Source of the DNA: Dendrocalamus latiflorus
Lineage: Eukaryota > Streptophyta > Magnoliopsida > Poales > Poaceae
Length of the DNA stretch: 64,000 nt
Direction: 5' to 3'
Assembly (NCBI GenBank): GCA_017311315.1
Contig: CM029631.1
Location: 6,878,514 to 6,942,513 of the forward strand
The notes beneath the pieces were generated by a model. That model was not told the DNA's origin, ran no database searches, and saw only the letters and a program-made list of their open reading frames with translations. The translations under genes and the position numbers were made by a program. Each line of letters starts with the position of its first letter. Positions within the stretch are counted from its first letter, which is position 1. Shown here in pieces: positions 33,430-46,200 of the stretch.

Positions 33430-36400
33430 TGTAACATCCCCAAATTTTGAAATTTGAAAATGTGAAGCTTTTAAGTTATTTTGCAAAGTGTTTTATTTGA
33501 ATTTGGAGTTTGTGATGTTTTTCTGAGAAATTTGGTGAAGGTCCCAAAAGTTAAAATGAATTAGAAGAAGAAGCAATCATATTTAATTAGTAGAAAGTTA
33601 AGATTTAAAAATAAGAATCTGAAAAGATGATCCATGAAAGTAAAGAAAGAAATTTGAAAATGAGGGCATGAAAAGCAATGGAAGCAAGTAAAGTAAATAC
33701 CAACATTAGTTGGAAATATTTTCATTAAGTCAAAAGTGTCATAAGGATCCTCTGAGAATTTTCCTGAAATTTTTGGGAGTAATTACATATTTTTCCCAGG
33801 CTAAATGAATTTCTAGGCTTTTCTGAAAATCCAGAGCTCATTAAAGAAAATAGAAATTCCAGCCCTCCCTCTCCGCTCGACACGTGGGCGGCCAGATCCC
33901 GCCGGAAACCCGCCTACCCTCTCCCATCGGCCGACACGCGTGCGGCCCGATCCGCCCTCCCGCGCGCGCCGGCTCCATCCACCCCGGCCGCGCCTTCCCT
34001 CTCCTCTCCCGCTGGACAGCGGGCCCGCCCTGTCAGGGCCTTCTTCCCCCTTCGCCCCGACTCCTCTCTCCGCGCGGGGACAGCACCGCACGCCTCCGTG
34101 GCGCGCATGCGGCGGCTTCGCCTGCCTGTGTCGTCCCGTCGCCATGGTGGAAAAGCCTGCGGAGCCGACGCCATCCCTGGATCCACCGCCTCCGCCCACG
34201 GTTCGGCGCCACCGCCCCCGGTTTCTCCCCGCCCCGTCGCTTCGGCCCGGCCACGTGGCGCCGATCTTCTGCCCCGCTCCCCCCCCTCGCGCGTGAGAGA
34301 CCGCAAAAGCGGAGGAGACCGCGCGAGCGTGGGCGTGCGGCGTCATGCACAGTGCACCCAGCATTAATGCCGCCCGCGTCACCCCCTGCCTCCGCCACCT
34401 GCTCCGACGCAACCGCGCGGGAGCCGCCCGTTGCCAGCCCCCCCTCCGAGCTTGTATATAAGGCAGTGGACCCCCATTGAGTTCCCCACTCCGCCCTCTC
34501 CGTTCACCAGAAGGTAACCGGGTATTTGTGCCCCGTAGCCGCCGGCGATCTCTTTCTCCCCCAACTCCGGCGAACTAACTTCCCACTGTTTTACTGTCCC
34601 AGAGCCGAATTCCTTGAGCTAGGATCATCTCCAGAGCGCCGCGAAGCTTCCCCGGCCCTCATCTGAGCTCCTCGTCGCCTGTGGTTCGCCGCCGCCTGGA
34701 GCTTCCTCGAGCCGCCGCTGCCGCTCGACGCCGACCTATCTCCGGACCTCCTCGGCCCTTGAAGACCGCGTCACCGTCTTCACCATAACGCGAGGATCGC
34801 GTTTCGACACTCACCCGAAGCTCCCCGACCTTCCCTCACCGCCGGCCACCGTCGTCCCCGACTTCACTGCCTGACCCCGCTGCCGACCCACCTCAAGGGA
34901 ATAAATTGCCCTATAGAGGTAGGCAAAGCCTCCCCCGCTCTCTTGGCTATCAGCGTTAACTCGCCTCTCCCTCCCAGCTCCCCGGCCGCGCGCGTTCGAG
35001 CCTCCGGCTCCGCAGCGCCGGGTTGAGTTTTCTCCATTTTATTTCGGTCTGACAGGTGGGCCCCACCTGTCAGCCACCGCATCCCCGAGTCACCGCTGAC
35101 CGCTGGACCCCACCGGTCAGTGATACATCCAAGCACGAACCGTACTGACATGTGGACCCCACGAACAGTAACCGGACCCACATGTCAGTAGCACAGAAAA
35201 ACCGAAAAGTAAATAAAAATGGAAATTAAAAAGAATCGGGGCTGACCGTGGGCCCCACATGTCAAAATTTAGTAACTTTTGGATTTGACTGGGACCGAAA
35301 ACTTTGACTGCTTATAACTTCTTCATTTTAGCTCCGAATTGAATGAAACAAATTTCTAAATTCGTTTAAATTCAAGATCCATCTAATGGAACCAGAACCA
35401 TATTTTTTTTGAGTTCATTTGAATTTCTGGTGATATTTTATTGATTGGTCGTTTTTCTTTTAATTGGGTATTCCGTACGATTAAATAGCCTACGAGGCTC
35501 AAGAGGAAGATATCGAGGCAGCAGCACAAGAAGCACCAGACCACCAAGAAACCGACCCCTGTGACCAAGGCGAGTTAGCACCTTGATCATTTTGAACCTA
35601 CGTTTTTGCAAAGTAATTTCTTTTAAATATCAACATGCATGCTGTTATTTCATGTGGTAGAATATGTTCATTTCCAGAAATGATAGCTATACGCCTACTG
35701 TAATGCTTGCTTATAAAGATCCGTTGAAATATTTGGACATGTGAACCTTGTCGCCTTAGAAAAACTTATACTATCATAACTTTTATCAGTAAGTCCAAAT
35801 AAATATTGCGATGCTTAGTATTGCTAGATGAAACGGGGGTACATAGCTGCCCCAAAAGCAACACTTGCAAAGAATGATATGATTTGGGGTCAGTCATGGA
35901 TGGAATGACTGTAGTAAGTGGACACAATATTTTACCTCTGGAAAATCCTCAAATTTGCTTAAACACCTGGATGGATGGATTGGGGGCTGGTATGTGGTGC
36001 GGTGGATGCACATAATATGAAATGTGGTAGAACCATCCAGGTAACCTTAAGGACTGAATCTTGTCATGTCAGCCCGTGTAAAACAGTACAACCACAAGTC
36101 TGTAAAATACAACTTGGCTAAGTAGACTTATCGAAATCCCGGACTCATCTCACTGGTAGTGGATTGATGGGGTTATGCTATGGCAAGGGGGCCTGAAGGG
36201 ACACCAGTGGAGGGTGAAGTTTTCCCGCTTTCCTAACGTTGCGGGAAGTAGAAGCCCGAGCTGCGTTAGAGTCTGGGGAAAACATCCCGCGCACAGATGG
36301 GACCCATCGCAAATGGGCGGTCACCCATAATGTGAGATGGCAGAAAGGACTAGATATTTTGAAAAGTCACTGTGATGGTCTGCTCAACCACACATCTAAG

Positions 36401-37340
36401 GAATCGTGTGGGGTAACGAGTTGATTGTCTCTTGTGGTGAAAGTGTACAAACTCTGCAGAGTCAAAACTATTCGAATAGCCGTGCCCACGGTCATGGGCA
36501 GACATGGGAACTTAACTGGATATAGTTCTGTTTTAAAAACATTGGCAATTGGGGATGGAAACTGGAAGGGCGAAGGACTGCCCTGGTTTGTAATTGTCCT
36601 GGGTGTCGTCCCAGTGGTAAGTTAAGCGGCTATAACGCTGAAAGATGCTATGTGGCGCAGAAGCCATGTAATGGTGGATGGAATCTGTGTCAACTATAAG
36701 ATCAACTTACTTTATAAACAAAAGTTTTGAGTTTAAAATTGCTAGGTTCAGGATTTTACTATAATTGTATTCAAAAGCACTCTCCGCAAAATAAAACGAG
36801 CCCAAGCCATTCTTGGATTAGCCGTGCATGCTAAATATTGCATTCCGTGTGTTAACTTGCTGAGCACGGGGTCGGAGTGCTCATTCTCGCTCTTGCGATA
36901 CAATTCAGAAACAGGAGTTCAAGAACACTACGCCCATGAGGAGGCCCCCGCCAGCGTCGACGGAAGCAAAAGCGATAAGTAAAGCGTAGGCCTCGGTGGT
37001 TAGGCTTGGACAAGTAGACTTTAGGCGTTGTGTACATTTATGTTACCGGGACCCTGGTAGCATATATTGTACACATTACCCTACTGGCCGCTTGCCTGTG
37101 GATTTGGGGTTTTCTCTTGCTGTATTTCCGCTGTGCGTATTTGTAATCATGACATTTGGCCTAGTCGGCCCCTTTTGGAAACTATCACCCGATGTGGTGT
37201 AGTTCAGTTTATGTAATATAGTGGATGATTATGCGATGTATGAAATGATTCAGCAATGTACTTGTGTGCACTAACTACTGATCCAGGGATTAGTGCAGTG
37301 AAACACAGTAAGATTCGGATTGAAAAATCCGGGTCTGACA
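33430..37340 (+). repeat. 5' LTR of element B (3911 bp)
   Basis: It runs from TGTAACATCC to GGGTCTGACA. U3 holds an AT-rich start and a GC-rich block with ORFs on both strands. A TATATAAGG promoter is at 34455, and the rest (about 2.8 kb) is R/U5. The mirrored ORFs in the 3' LTR are the same sequence and are not genes. Confidence 0.95.
34455..34462 (+). promoter_or_regulatory. LTR promoter TATA box of element B
   Basis: TATATAAG in CTTGTATATAAGGCAG lies about 1.03 kb into the 5' LTR, with a C-rich leader after it. The same box is at 44230-44237 in the 3' LTR. Confidence 0.65.
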
Positions 37341-37344
37341 GCGC

Positions 37345-37356
37345 TGGTATCAGAGC
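37345..37356 (+). other. Primer-binding site of element B
   Basis: TGGTATCAGAGC, complementary to the 3' end of initiator tRNA-Met, sits four bases after the 5' LTR end. It primes minus-strand cDNA synthesis in this class. Confidence 0.9.
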
Positions 37357-37534
37357 ATACGACCGTAGGGTAAAGCCTTAGGATGGCCTAGGAATACAAT
37401 ACTTATGAAAGCAAGAAAATAATTTCCAAAATCATAGTATAATGTTCTTACTCGTATCCTTCCTAGAATCTGCTCTACTCTATTTTTCATTACATTTTGG
37501 AAAAGTACTAACATTGGAACCATAACATTTACAG

Positions 37535-38389
37535 ATGGCAGGAACGGGATATGAAGGGGACTGGGATTATTTGGGCCACGGTGTCTATGAAAATGAATTC
37601 GCAAGCATCTTGCGCAAGCTTCTACATTACATGGGCTACGACGAGCAACCTATCTACCGTGGACTGAAGGCTACCATAGGAGAAGATGAATCTTGGACCA
37701 TGCAGGTCTACATCTACCCAAAAAGCGAACAAGAACAGCCTCATGTCTTTACCACGGAGCATCGGAGGGGTACCAGGGCAGACGCGATCCAGGACGCCGC
37801 GCGCCTCGCCGCGGCACGGCTGTGTGACATATATGAGACTGCCATTCGCCGCACGCCCTATCGTTTCTACCCGTCGCGCCAGGATGGTGCGCGGTACAAT
37901 GAGACGAACCTGCCGGTTGACGAAGACGACCCTGCGCTAACACACCAGGTCGCTCTCACCAGGGCTATGGGCGCAGCCCACACCGCAGCCTTGGAGGAGA
38001 TCACCCTTCTCCGACAGCGCCTTACCGCTGGGCACGGCTCCAGGGTGGCGCTACGGGAGCAGCTCGCCAAGAGCGAGCAGGCCTTGGCGCAGGCCCAGGC
38101 AGAGGTGGCCGCCCTCCAAGCTCAGCTCCGACGGGCCTCCACCCCTGCAGCAGCTCCAACACCGCCACCACCAGGATCCGGACCCCGCACTCGGATGACC
38201 GCGCGTAAGAGCACGCGGCCTCCGGGTCCCCAGGCTGCACTTCGGGGAGGGGAGCCTCCCCAGAGCCGTAGCCCCCCACGCGCGCCCTCGGACGCCGATG
38301 ACTCCGATCCGTCGGAGTTCAGTGGGAGCCGCTCCCGTTCCAGGTCCCCGCACTACAGCCCATCTGGTTACGGGTATCTGGAGGAGTAG
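37535..38389 (+). CDS. Extra ORF (ORF0) upstream of gag in element B, 284 aa
   Basis: An intact ORF lies between the primer-binding site and gag, in the same frame as gag but about 300 nt apart. Residues about 20-105 look like a compact alpha/beta domain (ILRKLLHYMGY ... WTMQVYIYP ... DAIQDAARLAAARLCDIYE). The Ala-rich final helix and the preceding strands resemble a double-stranded RNA-binding fold, which is inference. Residues about 140-195 form a coiled coil (heptad Leu/Ala, EITLLRQRL). The C-terminal third is Pro/Arg/Ser-rich and probably disordered. Extra ORFs upstream of gag are known in some rice gypsy families (RIRE type); their function is unknown. The start is the first ATG after the primer-binding site. 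Confidence 0.75.
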   Translation: MAGTGYEGDWDYLGHGVYENEFASILRKLLHYMGYDEQPIYRGLKATIGEDESWTMQVYIYPKSEQEQPHVFTTEHRRGTRADAIQDAARLAAARLCDIYETAIRRTPYRFYPSRQDGARYNETNLPVDEDDPALTHQVALTRAMGAAHTAALEEITLLRQRLTAGHGSRVALREQLAKSEQALAQAQAEVAALQAQLRRASTPAAAPTPPPPGSGPRTRMTARKSTRPPGPQAALRGGEPPQSRSPPRAPSDADDSDPSEFSGSRSRSRSPHYSPSGYGYLEE

Positions 38390-38689
38390 ATGGGATCGTG
38401 ATGTACTCGCAGTGTGTGATGCAAGTACTAACTTCATGTATCTTAGTTGATGTATCCGTCCTTTCCATTTCGTAGTTGCGGACCTATGAACTTTAATTAT
38501 TATGATGTAATTGTAAGCCCAGCATAAAAGCTGGCTATGTAATTGTTGGTATGTTTAAATGAATGGCTGGATATCGGCCTTGTGTTGGAAATTGCCTCGT
38601 CATGGTTACTGCTTTCTCTTGTATGGGTTGGCACCCCTCGTTTTTCCTACATATAGAAATAGCACTGAGTATAAAAGCTACCCCTGCAG

Positions 38690-41600
38690 ATGGCCAGCCG
38701 AAGAACTACCAGGGCTCAGACTAATACAAACCCAGCCGAGGTAGACTCAAATCGCGGGGTTCTGCCGGAAGACCAAGGCAGAACTCAAGACCAGGGAAAT
38801 GACAACCTTCCAAACCCTCCGGAACACCCTACAATGGCCCAAGTTATGGCACAACAAACTCAGATTTTGCAGGCCATATATGCGGGACAGCAAGGAAGCT
38901 CGGGAGGGCACAGAGCTGACTTAGGAGATTTCCAAAGGACAAGGCCAATAACATTTACATCGGCAGAAGAACCACTGGAAGCCGAGGACTGGCTTCGAGA
39001 TATTGAGAGAAAGCTGCGCTTAATTAAATGCGCAGAGGAAGACAAAGTCATGTTTGCTGCACACCAGCTGCAAGGCGCCGCAGCGGCTTGGTGGGAGAAT
39101 TACTTGGCCGCCAGGGGCCAGGAGGATGCCACCACCGAAACAAGCACAGAAGCCGTTCCTTGGGAGGAATTCAAGACCGCTTTCAAGGCTAACTTCGTTC
39201 CGACCGGAGTAATACGAATGAAGAAGAATGAGTTCCGCACACTCAAGCAGGGAAATAGGTCAATAAATGAGTACCTTACCAAATTCACACAATTGGCCCG
39301 ATATGCCCCAAAGGATGTGGAGGACGAAGAAGAAAAGATTGACAGATTCTTTGAAGGGATGAACGAGGAACTACGAGTTCAGCTGATCACTCAAGACTTC
39401 ACCAGCTTTCATCAACTGGTGAATAAGGCACTGATTCTGGAAAATGAGAGGAAGAACCTGGAGGCCAGCCGCAAGCGAAAGCTATCGGCTCAGCACCCCC
39501 AAGGAAGGTTCATTCAGAAGCTCTTGGGTAATTCCTCAACCCCAAGGACCACTCAATCCAGTGCGTCAGTATCAGCTCCTCGACCGGGGGGAAATTTATA
39601 TCAAGCTCCACGCACAGGAGGATCGTACCTCGGTATTAACCCAGCAGCTAACAGTAACTGTTATGCCTGCGGGGAAAAAGGACACTATGCCAATAGATGC
39701 CCTAACAAGCAGAATGCTCCAGCCCGTAGTCAAGCTTCAACACTCAACAAAGGGCATCAGAGCTCACAAGGCAGCAAAAGTGCATCAGCCCCGAACCGTG
39801 GTCGAGTCAACCACATCACTGCCGAAGAAGCTAAGGAGGCCGTGGGAGTCCTTATGGGTACGTTCTCTGTTAAAACCATACCAGCCCAAGTATTGTTTGA
39901 TTCAGGAGCTTCTCATTCATTTATATCTAAGGGGTATGCCAACAAGTTGGGATTACCAGTATATACTCTAAAGAAGCCAGTAGTTCTTAATTCACCAGCT
40001 GGACCAATTATTGCAACCCTAGTATGCCCTGGGGTAGAAGTCACTATGGAAAAGTATAACTTTTTAGCAGACCTGATAGTGTTAAGTTCCCAAACCCTGG
40101 ACATCATACTGGGAATGGATTGGTTAGCCAAACATCAAGGAGTCCTGGAATGTGCCACCCGAAAGGTAAAACTGGTCAAGTGCCCCGGTGTAACAATAGA
40201 AGTAAAAGTAGATCGACCCTATCGATGGGGCCGTGCAATCTACTATAGTGAAGACATACCGGTGGAAGGGATGATCGTGGTGCAAGATTATCCCGAAGTG
40301 TTCCCCGATGAACTCCCTGGCATGCCCCCAGATAGAGACCTGGAATTTGTCATCAACTTGAAGCCGGGAGCCGCTCCAATCTCCAAAAGGCCTTATAGAA
40401 TGACCGTGGAGGAGCTAGAAGAATTGAAGAAGCAACTTCAGGAGTTGCAGGAAAAGGGATTTATCCGACCTAGTTCATCACCTTGGGGGTCTCCAGTATT
40501 ATTTGTGAAGAAGAAAGATGGCACCACTCGGATGTGTGTGGATTACAGGGCCCTAAATGAAGTAACCATCAAAAACAAATACCCACTCCCCAGGATCGAT
40601 GATTTATTCGATCAGCTGGGTGGAGCCACGGTATTCTCTAAAATAGATTTGAGGTCGGGCTATCACCAACTGAAGATTAGGGCTGAAGATATAACCAAGA
40701 CCGCTTTCACCACTAGATATGGGCTGTATGAATTCACAGTCATGTCTTTTGGGTTAACCAATGCCCCAGCCTACTTCATGAACCTGATGAACAAGATATT
40801 CATGGAGTATTTGGACAAGTTTGTCGTGGTCTTCATTGACGATATCCTTATATACTCCAAAGATGCTGAAGAGCATGCGGAGCATCTGCGCCTGGTGTTG
40901 GAAAGGCTAAAGGAGCATCAATTATATGCAAAATTTAGCAAGTGTGAATTTTGGCTTCATGATATTAGTTTCTTGGGACACATAGTGTCAGCTGGAGGAA
41001 TATCTGTTGATCCCGCCAAAATAGCAGCAGTCATAGAGTGGCAACAGCCAGCTACCGTCACTGAAGTGAGGAGCTTTCTCGGTTTGGCTGGGTACTACCG
41101 GAGATTCATAGAAGGATTTTCTCGAATTGCCAGGCCAATGACTCAACTACTCAAGAAGGAGAAGAAATTCGAATGGACCAAGGCATGTGAAGAGAGCTTC
41201 CAAAAGTTGAAAGAGCGATTGACTACCACGCCTGTGCTAACCCTGCCTGATGTACGCAAGGATTTTGAGGTATACTGTGATGCCTCACATCAAGGGCTTG
41301 GATGTGTACTAATGCAGGAAGGCAAGGTAGTGGCATATGCATCTCGGCAGCTCCGCCCTCACGAAGCCAACTACCCTACTCATGACCTGGAATTGGCCTC
41401 CGTAGTGCATGCATTGAAGATTTGGAGGCATTATCTGATAGGTAATCACTGTGACATATACACGGACCACCAGAGCCTTAAATATTTCTTCACCCAGTCG
41501 CACCTCAACTTGAGGCAGAGGAGATGGTTGGAGTTGATTAAGGACTATGACCTGAGCGTCCATTACCACCCAGGAAAGGCTAATGTTGTAGCGGATGCTC

Positions 41601-43162
41601 TAAGCCGGAAGGCCTATTGCAATAATCTCATGGTCCAGGAACACCAACTCGAGCTATGTAAAGAACTGCAAGCCTTGAACTTGGAGATAGTAGAGAAAGG
41701 CACTCTAGCTACCATGGAAATTCAACCAAGTTTAGAGGAGCAGATTATGGTTGCTCAGCAGGAAGATCCAGCTATAATAAAATGGAAAGGGCTGGTAGAA
41801 GCAGGGAAGGCTCCTAACATGAAGATTGATCAGGACGATACTCTGTGGTACGGAAAGCGTATAGTTGTACCTCATCAGAGGAATCTCAAGGATCTGATAT
41901 TGAGAGAAGCTCATAGCTCTCCGTACTCCCTGCACCCCGGGAGCACCAAGATGTACCAGGGAATGAAGCAATTCTGCTGGTGGCCCCGTATGAAGAGAGA
42001 CATAGCTGAACATGTAGCCTGTTGCGATGTGTGTCAGAGAGTGAAAGCGGAACATCAAAGGCCAGCAGGACTACTACAACCATTGAAAATACCCCAGTGG
42101 AAGTGGGAAGAAGTCGGGATGGACTTTATCACGGGACTTCCACAAACCAAATCTGGGTATGACTCCGTATGGGTCGTGGTTGATAGGCTGACTAAGGTTG
42201 CACATTTCATCCCCGTTAAAACCACGTACAAGGGAGATAAGTTAGCCGAGCTATATATGTCACGCATAGTATGTTTACACGGCGTACCAAAACGGATAGT
42301 CTCGGATCGAGGTTCCCAGTTCACCTCGCATTTTTGGGCTAGCCTACATGAAGCTCTCGGTACTTACTTGGATTTTAGCACCGCATACCACCCCCAGACA
42401 GATGGTCAAACGGAGAGAGTGAATCAGATATTGGAAGATATGCTTCGGGCTTGTGCTCTAGATTTTTTTAAGGATTGGGATCGATGCCTACCCTATGCTG
42501 AGTTTGCTTATAACAACAGCTAGCAGGCCAGTCTTCGGATGTCACCCTTCGAAGCCCTGTATGGTCGACCATGTCGAACCCCTCTACATTGGTCAGAAGT
42601 AGGGGAGAACTACATTTTCGGACCAGATACTTTAAGACAGGCTGAAGAAAAGGTTCACCTAATTAGAGATCGACTGCAAGCAGCTCAGTCCAGGCAGAAA
42701 AGTTATGCAGACAAGAGAAGAAGGCCACTAAATTTTGAGGTGGGAGATCATGTTTATCTGAAGGTATCACCCTTGCGAGGAGTTAGACGATTCAAGGTCA
42801 AAGGCAAGCTTACCCCACGGTATGTTGGGCCATTCCCAATTGTGTCCAAAAAGGGGGAAGTTGCCTACCAGCTTGCACTCCCTCCGAATCTATCAGACAT
42901 ACATGACGTCTTCCATGTGTCCCAACTGAAGAAGTGTCTACGAGTACCTGAGGATCAAGCTCCGTTGGAGGCAATCGAGGTTGAAGAAGACCTAACCTAC
43001 AAGGAGCGCCCGATCAAGATCTTGGACACCGTAGAAAAGAAAACGCGTACTCAAACCATTCGCATGTGCAGGGTGCAATGGAGCCATCACTCCAAGAAGG
43101 AAGCCACCTGGGAGCGTGAAGACCAATTAAGGAAAGACTACCCCAACCTATTCGCTGGCTAG
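38690..43162 (+). pseudogene. Gag-pol polyprotein of element B, one amber stop
   Basis: One frame runs from ATG 38690 to TAG 43160-43162, with a single in-frame TAG at 42521-42523 in the integrase region. In order: gag domain (about residues 85-260, WLRDIERKL and AAWWENYL), CCHC zinc knuckle at 324-337 (CYACGEKGHYANRC), aspartic protease DSG at 404-406, reverse transcriptase about 570-790 with FIDD at 715-718, RNase H (VYCDASHQGLGCVL to VADALSRKA), integrase zinc-binding HHCC and DDE core (GMDFITG, VSDRGSQF, TERVNQ), the GPY-type region, and a C-terminal chromodomain-like VQWSHHSKKEATWERE. The stop removes the last ~210 residues, beyond the DDE core, so this copy cannot make full-length integrase without readthrough. 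Everything else looks intact. Confidence 0.95.
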
Positions 43163-43190
43163 ATTGAATCTCGGGGTCGAGATTCTTTTA

Positions 43191-43200
43191 AGGGGGGTAG
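43191..43200 (+). other. Polypurine tract of element B
   Basis: AGGGGGGTAG precedes the 3' LTR, separated from TGTAACATCC by GTT. It would prime plus-strand DNA synthesis. Confidence 0.8.
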
Positions 43201-43203
43201 GTT

Positions 43204-46200
43204 TGTAACATCCCCAAATTTTGAAATTTGAAAATGTGAAGCTTTTAAGTTATTTTGCAATGTGTTTTATTTGAATTTGGAGTTTGTGATGTTTTTCTGA
43301 GAAATTTGGTGAAGGTCCCAAAAGTTAAAATGAATTAGAAGAAGAAGCAATCATATTTAATTAGTAGAAAGTTAAGATTTAAAAATAAGAATCTGAAAAG
43401 ATGATCCATGAAAGTAAAGAAAGAAATTTGAAAATGAGGGCATGAAAAGCAATGGAAGCAAGTAAAGTAAATACCAACATTAGTTGGAAATATTTTCATT
43501 AAGTCAAAAGTGTCATGAGGATCCTCTGAGAATTTTCCTGAAATTTTTGGGAGTAATTACATATTTTTCCCAGGCTAAATGAATTTCTAGGCTTTTCTGA
43601 AAATCCAGAGCTCATTAAAGAAAATAGAAATTCCAGCCCTCCCTCTCCGCTCGACACGTGGGCGGCCAGATCCCGCCAGAAACCCGCCTACCCTCTCCCA
43701 TCGGCCGACACGCGTGCGGCCCGATCCGCCCTCCCGCGCGCGCCGGCTCCATCCGCCCCGGCCGCGCCTTCCCTCTCCTCTCCCGCTGGACAGCGGGCCC
43801 GCCCTGTCAGGGCCTTCTTCCCCCTTCGCCCCGACTCCTCTCTCCCCGCGGGGACAGCACCGCACGCCTCCGTGGCGCGCATGCGGCGGCTTCGCCTGCC
43901 TGTGTCGTCCCGTCGCCATGGTGGAAAAGCCTGCAGAGCCGACGCCATCCCTGGATCCACCGCCTCCGCCCACGGTTCGGCGCCACCGCCCCCGGTTTCT
44001 CCCCGCCCCGTCGCTTCGGCCCGGCCACGTGGCGTCGATCTTCTGCCCCGCTCCCCCCCCTCGCGCGTGAGAGACCGCAAAAGCGGAGGAGACCGCGCGA
44101 GCGTGGGCGTGCGGCGTCATGCACAGTGCACCCAGCATTAATGCCGCCCGCGTCACCCCCCTGCCTCCGCCACCTGCTCCGACGCAACCGCGCGGGAGCC
44201 GCCCGTTGCCAGCCCCCCCTCCGAGCTTGTATATAAGGCAGTGGACCCCCATTGAGTTCCCCACTCCGCCCTCTCCGTTCACCAGAAGGTAACCGGGTAT
44301 TTGTGCCCCGTAGCCGCCGGCGATCTCTTTCTCCCCCAACTCCGGCGAACTAACTTCCCACTGTTTTACTGTCCCAGAGCCGAATTCCTTGAGCTAGGAT
44401 CATCTCCAGAGCGCCGCGAAGCTTCCCCGGCCCTCATCTGAGCTCCTCGTCGCCTGTGGTTCGCCGCCGCCTGGAGCTTCCTCGAGCCGCCGCTGCCGCT
44501 CGACGCCGACCTATCTCCGGACCTCCTCGGCCCTTGAAGACCGCGTCACCGTCTTCACCATAACGCGAGGATCGCGTTTCGACACTCACCCGAAGCTCCC
44601 CGACCTTCCCTCACCGCCGGCCACCGTCGTCCCCGACTTCACTGCCTGACCCCGCTGCCGACCCACCTCAAGGGAATAAATTGCCCTATAGAGGTAGGCA
44701 AAGCCTCCCCCGCTCTCTTGGCTATCAGCGTTAACTCTCCTCTCCCTCCCAGCTCCCCGGCCGCGCGCGTTCGAGCCTCCGGCTCCGCAGCGCCGGGTTG
44801 AGTTTTCTCCATTTTATTTCGGTCTGACAGGTGGGCCCCACCTGTCAGCCACCGCATCCCCGAGTCACCGCTGACCGCTGGACCCCACCGGTCAGTGATA
44901 CATCCAAGCACGAACCGTACTGACATGTGGACCCCACGAACAGTAACCGGACCCACATGTCAGTAGCACAGAAAAACCGAAAAGTAAATAAAAATGGAAA
45001 TTAAAAAGAATCGGGGCTGACCGTGGGCCCCACATGTCAAAATTTAGTAACTTTTGGATTTGACTGGGACCGAAAACTTTGACTGCTTATAACTTCTTCA
45101 TTTTAGCTCCGAATTGAATGAAACAAATTTCTAAATTCGTTTAAATTCAAGATCCATCTAATGGAACCAGAACCATATTTTTTTGAGTTCATTTGAATTT
45201 CTGGTGATATTTTATTGATTGGTCGTTTTTCTTTTAATTGGGTATTCCGTACGATTAAATAGCCTACGAGGCTCAAGAGGAAGATATCGAGGCAGCAGCA
45301 CAAGAAGCACCAGACCACCAAGAAACCGACCCCTGTGACCAAGGCGAGTTAGCACCTTGATCATTTTGAACCTACGTTTTTGCAAAGTAATTTCTTTTAA
45401 ATATCAACATGCATGCTGTTATTTCATGTGGTAGAATATGTTCATTTTCAGAAATGATAGCTATACGCCTACTGTAATGCTTGCTTATAAAGATCCGTTG
45501 AAATATTTGGACATGTGAACCTTGTCGCCTTAGAAAAACTTATACTATCATAACTTTTATCAGTAAGTCCAAATAAATATTGCGATGCTTAGTATTGCTA
45601 GATGAAACGGGGGTACATAGCTGCCCCAAAAGCAACACTTGCAAAGAATGATATGATTTGGGGTCAGTCATGGATGGAATGACTGTAGTAAGTGGACACA
45701 ATATTTTACCTCTGGAAAATCCTCAAATTTGCTTAAACACCTGGATGGATGGATTGGGGGCTGGTATGTGGTGCGGTGGATGCACATAATATGAAATGTG
45801 GTAGAACCATCCAGGTAACCTTAAGGACTGAATCTTGTCATGTCAGCCCGTGTAAAACAGTACAACCACAAGTCTGTAAAATACAACTTGGCTAAGTAGA
45901 CTTATCGAAATCCCGGACTCATCTCACTGGTAGTGGATTGATGGGGTTATGCTATGGCAAGGGGGCCTGAAGGGACACCAGTGGAGGGTGAAGTTTTCCC
46001 GCTTTCCTAACGTTGCGGGAAGTAGAAGCCCGAGCTGCGTTAGAGTCTGGGGAAAACATCCCGCGCACAGATGGGACCCATCGCAAATGGGCGGTCACCC
46101 ATAATGTGAGATGGCAGAAAGGACTAGATATTTTGAAAAGTCACTGTGATGGTCTGCTCAACCACACATCTAAGGAATCGTGTGGGGTAACGAGTTGATT

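Noticed and set aside
33813..34480. Long ORFs on both strands in a GC-rich block (repeated at 43587-44339)
   Set aside because: They are inside the two LTRs of element B, occur in duplicate, overlap on opposite strands and are low-complexity Arg/Pro/Ala-rich.
37345..37356. Possible tRNA fragment
   Set aside because: Only the primer-binding-site complement of tRNA-Met after an LTR; no tRNA cloverleaf is present.
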